Shown piece after piece: positions 17,888-26,695 of a stretch of DNA of 64,000 bases; position 1 is the first letter of the stretch; every line of letters begins with the position of its first letter. The notes beneath the pieces are model-generated. The model was not told the DNA's origin. It ran no database searches and was given only the letters and a program-made list of their open reading frames with translations. This DNA comes from AWTP1-13 sp039808585 (GTDB lineage: Bacteria > Pseudomonadota > Alphaproteobacteria > Rhizobiales > Hyphomicrobiaceae): assembly GCA_039808585.1 (NCBI GenBank), contig JBDHTJ010000002.1, positions 1 through 64,000 of the forward strand, written 5' to 3'. A program made the position numbers and the translations under genes.

Positions 17888-18603
17888 GCCGCCCGCTGCT
17901 CTCCATTGAAGGCGTCACGGCCTTCTACGGCTCGATCCAGGCCCTCAAGGGCGTGACGATCGAGGTTGCAGAGAAAGAAATCGTCACGCTGATCGGTGCC
18001 AACGGTGCCGGCAAGTCGACGCTCATGATGACCATCTTCGGCGAGCCGCGGGCCCGTGACGGCCGCATTGTTTACGACGGTCGCGACATCACCCGCTATC
18101 CCACCCACGAGATCGCGCGCCTGCGAGTTGCCCAGTCTCCCGAAGGACGCCGCATCTTCCCGCGCATGACCGTGCGTGAGAACCTCCAGATGGGGTCCGA
18201 GATCGACGGTGGCACCCACTTCGAAACAGACCTCAAGCGCGTGTGCGAGTTGTTTCCTATCCTTTCGCGGCGCATCGACCAGCGCGGTGGCACTCTTTCG
18301 GGCGGCGAGCAGCAGATGCTCGCCATTGCCCGCGCCTTGATGAGCCGTCCCAAGCTCCTTCTCCTGGACGAGCCATCACTGGGCCTTGCACCGCTGATCG
18401 TGCGGCAGATCTTCGAGGTGATCGCCGAACTCAATCGCCAGGGGATGACCGTATTCCTGGTGGAGCAGAACGCCTTCCACGCCCTGAAACTCGCCCACCG
18501 TGCCTACGTCATGGTCTCCGGCAGCATAACCATGAGCGGCACGGGCAGGGAACTTCTGGCCCGGCCCGAAGTGCGGGCGGCCTATCTCGAGGGAGGGCGC
18601 TAG
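17884..18603 (+). CDS. livF: Branched-chain amino-acid ABC transporter ATPase LivF
   Basis: The 239-residue second ATPase has Walker A GANGAGKST, the Q-loop followed by SPEGRRIFPRMTV (typical of LivF), signature LSGGEQQMLAIARAL, Walker B LLLLDEPSLGLAP and the histidine-loop equivalent FLVEQNAFHAL. It forms a heterodimer with LivG to power uptake. The start codon overlaps the livG stop by four bases (ATGA). Confidence 0.93.
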   Translation: MSRPLLSIEGVTAFYGSIQALKGVTIEVAEKEIVTLIGANGAGKSTLMMTIFGEPRARDGRIVYDGRDITRYPTHEIARLRVAQSPEGRRIFPRMTVRENLQMGSEIDGGTHFETDLKRVCELFPILSRRIDQRGGTLSGGEQQMLAIARALMSRPKLLLLDEPSLGLAPLIVRQIFEVIAELNRQGMTVFLVEQNAFHALKLAHRAYVMVSGSITMSGTGRELLARPEVRAAYLEGGR

Positions 18604-18605
18604 CG

Positions 18606-18953
18606 ATGTCGATGCTGCTTTCCATCCTCAAGGACCAAATGGCCTTCATCCTCGTCACCGTGCTGATGGGGGGGGCAGCGGCCTACGCCACGGGCAAGGC
18701 CATCGCGCAGACCTGGCGACCCTACTGGCATGTCCCCGTCTACATGCTGGGGATGGCAGCCGTGACGCGCTTCTGTCACTTCGCTCTGTTCGAGGAGCGG
18801 CTGCTCGATATCCCAGGCTACCTCATTGAATTCGCAGTGCTCCTCATCGCGTCCGCGGCAGGATACAGGCTCATGCGGGCACACCAGATGGCATCGCAGT
18901 ATGGCTGGCTGTACGAGGCTGCCGGCCATCTCGGCTGGCGCAAGCGCTCTTGA
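18606..18953 (+). CDS. Small membrane protein of the liv operon (DUF6867-like)
   Basis: The 115-residue protein has three hydrophobic segments (residues about 10-30, 42-60 and 68-88). The conserved-looking stretch GKAIAQTWRPYW, the HFALFEERLL loop and a polar tail with RAHQMASQYGWLYE match my recollection of the DUF6867 family found after livF in Rhizobiales. Its start follows the livF stop by two bases, so it is very likely made together with the transporter. Its role is not known; an accessory subunit is a guess. Confidence 0.75.
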   Translation: MSMLLSILKDQMAFILVTVLMGGAAAYATGKAIAQTWRPYWHVPVYMLGMAAVTRFCHFALFEERLLDIPGYLIEFAVLLIASAAGYRLMRAHQMASQYGWLYEAAGHLGWRKRS

Positions 18954-19106
18954 TAATGCCCGTGCACGCATTAGCGAAAGACGTGACACGGCCTCAGTTT
19001 CGTTGGAAAATCTCTTTAGTGGCCCGTGGCTGGTCCAAGTCTCGGAGCTGTTCCGATTTTCGTTAGCCGCATAGCAGTCGCCATTGGGTAGACAAGGAGC
19101 CCGTGA

Positions 19107-20225
19107 ATGACGAACAAGGTGTTATCAGCAGCGGTACTCGCAGCGGGGCTCTTCGCCTCGCAGGGTGCTTATGCGCAGGTCAAGCTCGGCGTCGCCGGCC
19201 CGCTCACGGGCGGCAGCGCAGCATTCGGCGCTCAGCTCAAGAACGGTGTCGAGCAGGCGGTCGAGGACATCAACGCGGCTGGCGGCATCATGGGCCAGAA
19301 GATCACGCTGAGCGTGGGCGACGATCGCGCCGATCCCAAGGAAGGCGTGTCGGTGGCCAACAAGTTCGTCGGTGACGGCGTCAAGTTCGTCGTCGGCCAC
19401 TTCAACTCCGGCGTCACGATCCCGTCCTCGGAAGTGTTCCAGGAGAACGGCATCCTGCAAATTACGCCGGCTGCCACAAACCCCAAGGTCACCGAGCGCG
19501 GTATGTGGAACATCTTCCGCACCTGCGGTCGCGACGATCAGCAGGGTGCCGTGGCCGCCGCCTACCTGGTCAAGAACTACAAGGACAAGAAGATCGCCAT
19601 CGTTCACGACAAGACCACCTACGGAAAGGGCCTTGCCGACGAGACGCAGAAGGCGATCAACGCCGGCGGCGTAAAGGAAGTTCTCTATGAGGGCGTGAAC
19701 ACGGGCGAGAAGGACTATTCGGCGCTCGTCTCCAAGATCAAGGCGTCGGGAGCCGCAATCGTCTATTGGGGCGGCCTGCATGACACCGGTGGCCTGATCC
19801 TGCGCCAGATGAAGGACCAGGGCCTCAGCATTCCGCTGATGGGCGGCGACGGCATCGCCGACGACGAATTCGCCACCATCGCCGGCCCCGGCGCCGAAGG
19901 CAGCCTGATGACCTTCCCGCCCGATCCGCGCAAGCGTCCGGAAGCCAAGGCCATCGTCGAGAAATTCCGCACCGCCCGCAAGTTCGAGCCGCAAGCCTAT
20001 ACGCTCTACTCGTATGCGGCCGTGGAGATCTTCAAGCAGGCAGCCGAGGAGGCCAAGAGCCTCGACCCCAAGAAGGTTGCCGAGGTGATGCGCTCGGGCA
20101 AGTCCTTCAAGACGGTGATCGGCGACATCTCCTACGACAAGAAGGGTGATATCACCCGCTCTGACTATGTCGTCTACACCTGGAAGAAGGGCGCCGACGG
20201 CAAGATCTCCTACGTCGAGAACTGA
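19107..20225 (+). CDS. Periplasmic branched-chain amino-acid binding protein LivK type
   Basis: The 372-residue product starts with a signal peptide (MTNKVLSAAVLAAGLFASQGAYA, cleavage before QVKLG). It continues as a class I periplasmic binding protein: KLGVAGPLTGGSAAFG, AAGGIMGQKI, VVGHFNSGVTIP and the hinge region of LivJ/LivK proteins. It should capture branched-chain or related amino acids and deliver them to LivHM. AAGGAG precedes the ATG. The gene lies 153 bases after the small membrane protein gene, suggesting its own promoter, and is closed by a terminator. Confidence 0.92.
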   Translation: MTNKVLSAAVLAAGLFASQGAYAQVKLGVAGPLTGGSAAFGAQLKNGVEQAVEDINAAGGIMGQKITLSVGDDRADPKEGVSVANKFVGDGVKFVVGHFNSGVTIPSSEVFQENGILQITPAATNPKVTERGMWNIFRTCGRDDQQGAVAAAYLVKNYKDKKIAIVHDKTTYGKGLADETQKAINAGGVKEVLYEGVNTGEKDYSALVSKIKASGAAIVYWGGLHDTGGLILRQMKDQGLSIPLMGGDGIADDEFATIAGPGAEGSLMTFPPDPRKRPEAKAIVEKFRTARKFEPQAYTLYSYAAVEIFKQAAEEAKSLDPKKVAEVMRSGKSFKTVIGDISYDKKGDITRSDYVVYTWKKGADGKISYVEN

Positions 20226-20246
20226 GCCACTTCCGGATCGCAATCG

Positions 20247-20277
20247 GAAAAAGCCCTGCTCGCGCGGGGCTTTTTCT
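20247..20277 (+). terminator. Rho-independent terminator of the liv operon
   Basis: AAAAAGCCC at 20248-20256 pairs with GGGCTTTTT (ending about 20275) around a short GC-rich loop, and the T-run is built into the stem's 3' arm. It lies 22 bases after the livK stop. Confidence 0.85.
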
Positions 20278-20478
20278 GTTTCATGGGCACGCCCTCCGGC
20301 GCCTCCGCATGCGGCGCCTGGCATGAGTTCAAGCGCAGCCCGACGCGCGCATCAACCACCAGTTAACCTTTCCCGGTCCATAACATCAGGCTGGAAAGAC
20401 CCGGAAAATGCCATGTTCCCGGGTTATGCGTTTGGGACTGTCCCGCCAAGTAGGTGCGTCAGACGGGGGTCTAAGGAC

Positions 20479-21765
20479 ATGTTTTTCGGGCCGTGGCGGC
20501 GCCCCTTGCTTGGGGTTGCAGCCACCATCATCTGGGCGAGCGCTTTCGCGTCCGACCTCGCGGCGCAGCAGCGCCATGCGGTCGTGCGTCCGCGTCCCGC
20601 ACCCGAAGCACCGGCAGCCGCCGCTGCCGAACCCACACGCACCCGTTTCGTCATCGGTCTCGAACAAGAGATCGAGTTCCAGGTCTATTCCCTCACCGAC
20701 CCGAACCGCGTCTACGTGGAGTTGCCCGAGGTGCGTGTGCAATTGCCGCCCCCTCCGGGCGACAAGCCGGTCGGCCTCGTCAAGAATTTCCGGGGCGGAC
20801 TTTCAGCCCCCGGCAAACAGCGCGTCGTCATCGATGTGACCGGCCCTGTCATCGTCGACAAGGCGGAGGTGGACAAGGGCCCCGACGGCCAGCCGCGCCT
20901 CGTGATCGACATCGTCGAAGTGAGCGCCCAGGTGGCAGCCGATCTCAAGGCGCAGCACGCCCGCCGCGTTGCCATGCAGCAGAATGCACTCGGACTCGGC
21001 GCGGCGGGTCTGCAGCCCCCGCTTCCCCGTCCTGCGATCTCCCCCCAGGCCCGCGCCCAGCACATGTACAAACCGGTCATCGTCATCGATCCCGGCCACG
21101 GCGGTGACGACAGCGGCGCCCAGCGCAACGGCACCGTCGAGAAGGACGTGGTCCTGGCCTTCAGCCACAAACTGCGTGAGAAGCTCGAGACCTCAGGCCG
21201 CTACAAGGTGCTGATGACGCGCACCGATGACACCTTTGTGGAACTTAATGCGCGGCGCGAATTCGGCGAGAAGAACAAGGCTCAGCTGTTCGTTGCCGTG
21301 CATGCAGACTACGCCAACTCCAGCGCCCGCGGCGCCACGATCTATTCGCTGAGGCCCGAGGTGGCAGGCATGTTGCAGCGCTCCGCCAAGGGCGACCTCA
21401 ACGAGGTGAACGCCCTCGACAAGGCCCTTCCCAAGACAGCCGACGCTGATCTCGGCGCCGTGAAGGAGATCCTCGCCGATCTTTACCGCCGCGAGGTCGA
21501 CCTCAATCAGGCCCGCACCAACGTGTTCGTGAAATCTGTCATCGGCCAGATGGGAGCTTCCACGAACCTGAAGGACAACCCCGACCGGCAAGCGGCATTC
21601 GTTGTCCTGAAGTCGGCGAAGGTACCCTCGATCCTCATCGAACTCGGCTACGTCACGAACGAGGCCGACGCCCAGCTCCTGAAGTCCGAGGCCTGGCGCG
21701 AGAAGGTATCGACCTCCATCGCCAATGCCATCGAGAACTACTTCCAGAACCGCCCCCAGCCTTGA
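20479..21765 (+). CDS. amiC: N-acetylmuramoyl-L-alanine amidase (AMIN + Amidase_3)
   Basis: The 428-residue protein has an N-terminal signal peptide (about 30 residues, ending SDLAAQQ). An AMIN domain follows for septal or envelope targeting (about residues 50-160, FVIGLEQEIEFQVYSL and RVYVELPEV). The C-terminal Amidase_3 zinc hydrolase has its metal ligands in IDPGHGGDDSG, VEKDVVL and VAVHADYAN, and the catalytic Glu in LIELGYVTN. It should cleave the bond between MurNAc and the stem peptide during cell separation. The ATG at 20479 follows AAGGA; the frame is open upstream but begins inside the liv terminator. Confidence 0.92.
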   Translation: MFFGPWRRPLLGVAATIIWASAFASDLAAQQRHAVVRPRPAPEAPAAAAAEPTRTRFVIGLEQEIEFQVYSLTDPNRVYVELPEVRVQLPPPPGDKPVGLVKNFRGGLSAPGKQRVVIDVTGPVIVDKAEVDKGPDGQPRLVIDIVEVSAQVAADLKAQHARRVAMQQNALGLGAAGLQPPLPRPAISPQARAQHMYKPVIVIDPGHGGDDSGAQRNGTVEKDVVLAFSHKLREKLETSGRYKVLMTRTDDTFVELNARREFGEKNKAQLFVAVHADYANSSARGATIYSLRPEVAGMLQRSAKGDLNEVNALDKALPKTADADLGAVKEILADLYRREVDLNQARTNVFVKSVIGQMGASTNLKDNPDRQAAFVVLKSAKVPSILIELGYVTNEADAQLLKSEAWREKVSTSIANAIENYFQNRPQP

Positions 21766-21999
21766 ATTCGGGAAACGCACTGGCCGCCGCCATTTCCCAT
21801 TAACCGCTTCGGCCTCGAAATCAATTCAAACTCGCACTCCCCCAGGCGCAGGGTGCGCTTCGTAACCAAGCGTCGCCAATCTCGTATACACGGAACAACC
21901 CGAAATATAAAACGGCACGGATCAATTCAGTGCATTGGCGCCGTTTGCCAACACGCCGCCAGCGTGACCGTCCTGCGCTTTTGATGGATCCATCAAAGT

Positions 22000-23097
22000 A
22001 TGCGGCTCCTCATCCCTGACGTTCCACGTGGCACGCGTAAGCCCAACAATTTCGACCTTATCCGCCTTGCAATGGCGCTTCTGGTAGTGTGGTCGCACAG
22101 TTTCGCCCTCTACCTCGGCACCGAGGCTTTCGAGCCTATCTCCCTACTTTGCAATGGGCTTTACAATAGCGGCAACATTGGCGTGATGGTGTTCTTCATC
22201 GTCAGCGGTTTCCTCGTTAGCCAGTCCTACCTACAATCCGCATCCGCATTCGATTTTATGCGCAAACGCGTGCGCCGCATTTATCCTGGCTACATGGCGG
22301 CAACGACGATATGCGCGTTCGTCGTCGTGCCGTTGTTTTCCACCGTTCGGGACACGTCTTTCATCCAGATCCCGAAAACGATCGCCGCAAACCTGCTCCT
22401 CCGAAACTATTTCCCTCCCTCCAATGCCTTTGCCTCAAACCCGTATGCGAACACCATCAACGGATCGCTGTGGAGCATACCATTCGAGTTCTGGTGCTAC
22501 ATCGGCGTTGCAGTGCTGGGTATTTCCGGCCTCATCGCAAAGCGGAGGTTCGTGGTCATCCTCGCCCTCTTCGTTATGGGGACCCGCATTCTGCTCGATA
22601 TCCTGGACCGAAAGCCGGGTTGGGGCGTGGTCGGCGACATCATCGGCTGGCCCTACCTCTGGTTCGTAATCCTACCGAGCTTCCTGCTCGGGATGATCGC
22701 CTACCAGTGGAAGCACGTCCTCCCCGCCCGGCCTTACCTACTCATCGCCGCCATTGCATCCGCCATTGGCGCCTGCTGGTTGAACAGGCACCTCGCCAAC
22801 TTCGTTTTCGCCCCGGCGCTTGCGTACGTCACCTTCTACGCCGCCTTTAGCGACGTCCGTCCGCTCCAGTCGCTGTTTTCACGCGGTGACTTCAGCTATG
22901 GAACGTATCTCTATGCATTCCCTATACAGCAAATTCTTTTTGCGACCTGGGGCCACGCGTTGAGCTTCCCAATCTTCATCGTACTGTCGATGGCGCTTTC
23001 ACTGCTCGCAGGCCTGTGCAGCTGGCATGCTGTCGAGAAGCACTTCATACGGCGCAGTCCTCATGTGCTTTCCGGCCGAAAACTCGCGGGGGTCTAA
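22000..23097 (+). CDS. Acyltransferase family 3 membrane protein
   Basis: The 365-residue integral membrane protein shows the acyltransferase-3 (OafA/ExoZ) pattern: NNFDLIRLAMALLVVWSHSF with the catalytic His, FFIVSGFLVSQSY, RKRVRRIYPGYMA, and about ten membrane helices. These enzymes transfer acetyl or other acyl groups to sugars of surface polysaccharides. It is the first gene of the polysaccharide-related part of the window. A decayed second copy of the family follows directly downstream. Confidence 0.9.
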   Translation: MRLLIPDVPRGTRKPNNFDLIRLAMALLVVWSHSFALYLGTEAFEPISLLCNGLYNSGNIGVMVFFIVSGFLVSQSYLQSASAFDFMRKRVRRIYPGYMAATTICAFVVVPLFSTVRDTSFIQIPKTIAANLLLRNYFPPSNAFASNPYANTINGSLWSIPFEFWCYIGVAVLGISGLIAKRRFVVILALFVMGTRILLDILDRKPGWGVVGDIIGWPYLWFVILPSFLLGMIAYQWKHVLPARPYLLIAAIASAIGACWLNRHLANFVFAPALAYVTFYAAFSDVRPLQSLFSRGDFSYGTYLYAFPIQQILFATWGHALSFPIFIVLSMALSLLAGLCSWHAVEKHFIRRSPHVLSGRKLAGV

Positions 23098-23198
23098 CGG
23101 ATTTGCATGCAGTAGTTGCAATGTAAACGACGGCAGTGCCGTTGCAGAACCGGGAGCTTGCAGGTCCGGCAGATGAAGCACATGCAATATCGGGCTTT

Positions 23199-23526
23199 TC
23201 TGATTTTGATTGGTTGCGCTTCGTCCTTGCCTCTGTTGTCGCTCTGGCTCACGCCTCGGTAATCGGCTGGAGCCCCGCGGGCGATGTCGCTGTCAGGTCT
23301 TCTTCCCGTTGAGCGGCATTCTCTTTGGCCGCATTCTCCTGCCGAGGAAGTGAAGCGATCTGCCTGAACTCTTCTCTATGCGTGCGACGCGCATTCGGAT
23401 CCCATATTTGCGGCCGTCATCGCGCTCTATGGCCTGAGCATGCAGTGTGGGCCCATGACGTTACGTTGGCTCGAGTTCCTGCTCTACGACACGCTAGGTC
23501 CTTTGAACCGCAACCCGGTGCGGTAA
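23199..23526 (+). pseudogene. Decayed acyltransferase-3 N-terminal fragment
   Basis: Three reading frames must be joined to recover acyltransferase-3 similarity. From 23202 the sequence reads DFDWLRFVLASVVALAHAS and shortly after GDVAV, then one base is missing. The next frame gives QVFFPLSGILFG, which matches the SGFLV/FFxLSG core of the family. RATRIRIPY and then FAAVIALYGLSM with a following WLEFLLYDTLG appear in further frames, ending at TAA 23524-23526. Only the first third of the usual 350 residues remains. It lies next to an intact family member (22000-23097) on the same strand. Confidence 0.7.
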
Positions 23527-23529
23527 AAC

Positions 23530-23568
23530 AAAAAGGGCCGGCTCCGGTTCCGGAGCCAACCCTTGTTT
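23530..23568. terminator. Strong bidirectional hairpin after acyltransferase remnant
   Basis: GGCTCCGG (23540-23547) and CCGGAGCC (23550-23557) pair around TT. The stem is extended by AAGGG and CCCTT across two-base internal loops. On the minus strand the stem is followed by TTTTTGTTTT, and on the plus strand by GTTT, so it could stop transcription from either side. Confidence 0.6.
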
Positions 23569-24215
23569 CCTGGCCGGCTAGGTCGCACCCTTCGCCGGCA
23601 GTGCCGGATCAGAGCTTACTTGGAGGACGGTGACGTTGGTTTTCTCGCCAGAGGAGCACCCATTTCCAGTCAGCTTGGAGCTTCAGGTCCGCGCAAAATT
23701 GATCGGAGCCCGGACTAACAAGACCACACCGTTGATAGAGGCGCTTCATGTGCCACTCCATCTCCAGAGAGATTGCCACGCCAATTGCGTTGGGCTTCGC
23801 CTCCAATGCCGTTTCCGACAATGACGAGCAGCCCGGACCATTGCTGGGCCAGGCTATGCTTGAGGCAAGCTGCAACTGATTGAGCACGGCGGTTCAGGAC
23901 AGGGTCCGCGGGGAGAGTTGCGGAGACAAATCCGAAGGCTTCCGTCGGCGGCCCTGTCCAAGCCCGCCTCACCTTCGGTAATTCTGGACAGCCTGAGTTA
24001 GACATGCCCTCGCTCAGATGCGCGCTCCGTATTCGAGCCGCGACGTCTGACGCTCACATAAGATTCCGATAACAGTGTTCGCCAGTTTCGTTAAGAACGA
24101 ATTAACGTCGGCAACGATCCTGCATCCAGGCCGACGCAAGCTTGCACCACAGGCCGCAAAGTGCAGCACGCGCGTGCACGCTTGCCCAATGCGAAGGCGG
24201 TGGCCGCCCCGCTTC

Positions 24216-25100
24216 TCAGCGCGGCACGATCAACTGCAATGCGTCGGTGGCGGCCTCCACCCGCAGCGGCGTAGTTCCAAAAACATCTCCGTCGAGTTGC
24301 GTCGCCACGGGCGTGCCTGACGTGACCGTCACTGTGCGGCATGGCAGGATCTGGATGTCGCCAGGGTCTGCACATCTCGCTGCCATCCGCCCAAGCGCCA
24401 GCGCCGTCATCTGCTGCGCAAGCTGCACGCGGCTTCTTGCATGGAACAGCACGACCTGCAGCTCTGGCCGTGTCACATGCGTCTGCGGCGCCAGCATGAA
24501 GCGGCCGCCATAGTGCGCCGCGTTCGTCACGATCACCCAGGCCGCCGCATGCTTCACCCCATCGATATCGACAGTTAGCATGTCGACTGGATGCGAAAGG
24601 GCGCGCAGGATTGCCGGGGCGTAGGCCATTCGGCCAGCCCGTGCTTTCAGGCGCTCGTCGAGGGCCGCGACTATACGTGCGTCGACACCGACACCGGCCA
24701 TCAGAAGGAAAGGCTCGCCGTTTGCGCGGGCGACGTTTGCAGTCACGACCGGGCCGGATAGGAGCATCTCTGCAATATCTTCTGCCCGGGCACGCAAGCC
24801 GATTTCGTGCGCAAGCACGTTTCCAGTGCCCATGGGGATGATGCCAAGCGGCATCGACGTGCCGATAAGGCCCGCCGCAACATGCCGTATGGTGCCATCG
24901 CCGCCCGAAGCCACGATGGCGTCATAAGCACCCGAGCTGGCGGCCAGGCAGGCAGCTTCGCGGGCCTCGGCGACCGTGGCGGGCCAGGTCTCTTCCACGC
25001 TGGCACCACAATTGCGCAGCTGAGCAACAACAGCTTCGGCGAGCGATGACGTTCGTCGGCCAGCCCGAACGTTGAGCAAAAATAGAAAACGGTGGCGCAT
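24216..25100 (-). CDS. Diacylglycerol/lipid kinase family protein
   Basis: The 294-residue protein has the DagK/YegS lipid-kinase fold: FLFLLNVRAG at the N-terminus, the nucleotide-binding GGDGT in VASGGDGTIRHVA, then MPLGIIPMGTGNVLAHEIG and a C-terminal beta-sandwich with QLDGDVFG. Members phosphorylate diacylglycerol or sphingolipid-like lipids at the inner membrane. The ATG at 25100 (MRHRFLFLLN) is preferred because the fold starts there; an alternative start lies 36 bases upstream. It is transcribed divergently from the small PEID-tailed gene. Confidence 0.9.
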   Translation of the reverse strand: MRHRFLFLLNVRAGRRTSSLAEAVVAQLRNCGASVEETWPATVAEAREAACLAASSGAYDAIVASGGDGTIRHVAAGLIGTSMPLGIIPMGTGNVLAHEIGLRARAEDIAEMLLSGPVVTANVARANGEPFLLMAGVGVDARIVAALDERLKARAGRMAYAPAILRALSHPVDMLTVDIDGVKHAAAWVIVTNAAHYGGRFMLAPQTHVTRPELQVVLFHARSRVQLAQQMTALALGRMAARCADPGDIQILPCRTVTVTSGTPVATQLDGDVFGTTPLRVEAATDALQLIVPR

Positions 25101-25259
25101 CAGTCCCCGGCGAGTCGAGGCCCAAGCCTCTAACACACCGTTGCCTACGACAAGAGCCTCACTGAAGGCAGAAAGCTACCCAAAGAAGAATTTTGTTGCG
25201 CCGCAACGGAGGTTATGCAACATTTCTAAAACTTGATGGCAAGACCATGGATTTTTCCA

Positions 25260-25430
25260 ATGTACCGATTGATGCTTTCTGCTTCGGCTTTCCTGGCGCT
25301 TCATGGCACAGCGTTTGCGGGGCACCATCACCATATCCGGGCGCCCGAAATAGACGGTCCTGCAGGTATCGCAGCGGTTGCCGTGCTTGCAGCTCTGGCC
25401 CTTCGGGCCTATGAGAATCGGAAGCAGTAA
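25260..25430 (+). CDS. Small exported protein with PEID-type C-terminal anchor
   Basis: The 56-residue product is a signal peptide (residues 1-20, ending GTAFA), a His-rich mature start (GHHHHIR), then APEIDGPAGIAA. A hydrophobic helix (about 35-50) and a short charged tail (YENRKQ) follow. The order PEID motif, transmembrane helix, basic C-terminus resembles the VPEID-CTERM sorting signal described for exosortase E-type systems. Very small proteins with this tail are, as I recall, common in Rhizobiales without assigned function. The start is uncertain: an ATG at 25236 is in frame, and neither has a strong ribosome binding site. No exosortase gene is in the window. Confidence 0.6.
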   Translation: MYRLMLSASAFLALHGTAFAGHHHHIRAPEIDGPAGIAAVAVLAALALRAYENRKQ

Positions 25431-25467
25431 ACCAGTTCCAAGCAGGTTTAACCCCTCGGGTGGTGGT

Positions 25468-26373
25468 TCAGGTGCGCGCACCTGAACCCGCTTTTGCATC
25501 AATCCGCTGTGCGGACTTCTGCACGGCCGCCTGCACCTTCTCGAAGGCGCGCACCTCGATCTGGCGGATCCGCTCACGCGATACGCCGAACTCCGCGGAA
25601 AGATCCTCCAGCGTGGCCGGCTCCTCGGCCAAGCGGCGCGCCTCGAAGATGCGACGCTCGCGATCGTTCAGCGTATCCATGGCGCGGGCGAGATAACCCT
25701 TGCGCAGGCCGAGTTCCTCGCTCTGGACGAGCCGCTCTTCCTGATCGGGCGTTTCATCGACGAGCCAATCCTGCCACTCGCCACTGCCCTCGGTTTCTGC
25801 GCGGACGGGCGCATTCAAAGACGCATCACCGCCCAGGCGACGGTTCATCGAAATGACGTCTTCCTCAGGCACGCCGAGCTTGGTCGCGATCTGCTTGACC
25901 TGATCGGGGCGAAGGTCGCCTTCCTCCAGGGCCTTGATCTGCCCCTTCATGCGGCGCAGGTTGAAGAACAACTTCTTCTGCGCGGCCGTCGTGCCCATCT
26001 TCACGAGGCTCCACGACCGCAGGATGTACTCCTGGATCGAGGCCCGGATCCACCACATGGCGTAAGTCGCCAGACGGAAGCCCTTATCAGGCTCGAACCG
26101 CTTCACCGCCTGCATCAGGCCGACGTTGCCCTCGGAGATGACCTCGCCAATCGGCAGGCCGTAGCCGCGGTAGCCCATGGCGATGCGCGTGACGAGCCGA
26201 AGATGCGAGGTGACGAGCTTGTGCGCGGCTTCCTGGTCGCCGTGCTGCTGCCAGGCCTTGGCCAGCATGTACTCCTCGTTCGGTTCCAGCATGGGGAACC
26301 GACGGATTTCCTCCAGGTAGCGCGCCAAGCCACCGGAGCCTGCAGCTATTGAGGGAAGTGCCTTCGTTGCCAT
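25468..26373 (-). CDS. rpoH: Heat-shock sigma factor RpoH
   Basis: The 301-residue sigma factor has region 2 (HKLVTSHLRLVTRIAMGYRG with GLPIGEVISEGNVGLMQAVKRFEP in shape). It contains the RpoH box QKKLFFNLRR that distinguishes sigma-32 from housekeeping sigma. It also has the region 2.4 aromatic segment FRLATYAMWWIRASIQEYIL and a region 4 helix-turn-helix (LEDLSAEFGVSRERIRQIE). It directs RNA polymerase to heat-shock promoters. The ATG at 26373 (MATKALPSIA) is chosen over an upstream alternative because it matches the family N-terminus. rluD lies upstream on the same strand, the usual rhizobial order. Confidence 0.95.
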   Translation of the reverse strand: MATKALPSIAAGSGGLARYLEEIRRFPMLEPNEEYMLAKAWQQHGDQEAAHKLVTSHLRLVTRIAMGYRGYGLPIGEVISEGNVGLMQAVKRFEPDKGFRLATYAMWWIRASIQEYILRSWSLVKMGTTAAQKKLFFNLRRMKGQIKALEEGDLRPDQVKQIATKLGVPEEDVISMNRRLGGDASLNAPVRAETEGSGEWQDWLVDETPDQEERLVQSEELGLRKGYLARAMDTLNDRERRIFEARRLAEEPATLEDLSAEFGVSRERIRQIEVRAFEKVQAAVQKSAQRIDAKAGSGART

Positions 26374-26695
26374 CTTCGTCCCAGCCGGAGGCCGAACCTC
26401 CGTCTGCTCCCAGGTTGCGTCGAGTTTAGCACAGGAGGGACGTTTGCACCCCCTCACAGGCCCTCGCGATACCTCACACGTAGCGTGCGCCCGTACTCAC
26501 CGGCAAACCACTTTGGTGTGTATTGCCACTCACGCCCGATCACGGCCGCGTTGATAAAACGAACGGAGAAATAAGGAATGGCTGCGACCTAACAACCCAC
26601 TGTCCAGCCTTAAATATCTGTAATGTTGCAAGCTTCGTCCAGCCCCTGCGGCACAAGCCGCCAGGGAGCATACTGGGCCGCACGCCAGCCTCCAA
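26374..26695. other. rluD-rpoH intergenic region
   Basis: This 322-base gap holds the presumed rpoH promoter and leader. A short AT-rich stretch (about 26550-26630, including TTGATAAAACG on the plus strand) is the only compositional feature. I could not define a promoter or a structured leader with confidence, and there is no supported ORF. Confidence 0.5.

Larger units (their letters stand above)
23098..24215. other. Gene-poor interval with acyltransferase remnant
   Basis: These 1118 bases between the acyltransferase and the lipid kinase gene hold no intact gene. The first 430 bases contain the frameshifted acyltransferase remnant, followed by a strong hairpin at 23530-23568. From about 23570 to 24215 I see no ORF with family resemblance, no repeat and no RNA gene. 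Confidence 0.6.

Noticed and set aside
23128..23141. Short palindrome ACGGCA-G-TGCCGT after the acyltransferase gene
   Set aside because: One-base loop and no T-run, so it is not a believable terminator or operator on its own.
23609..24005. Short minus-strand frames in the gene-poor interval
   Set aside because: About 90 residues each, overlapping each other, no motif, no ribosome binding site.
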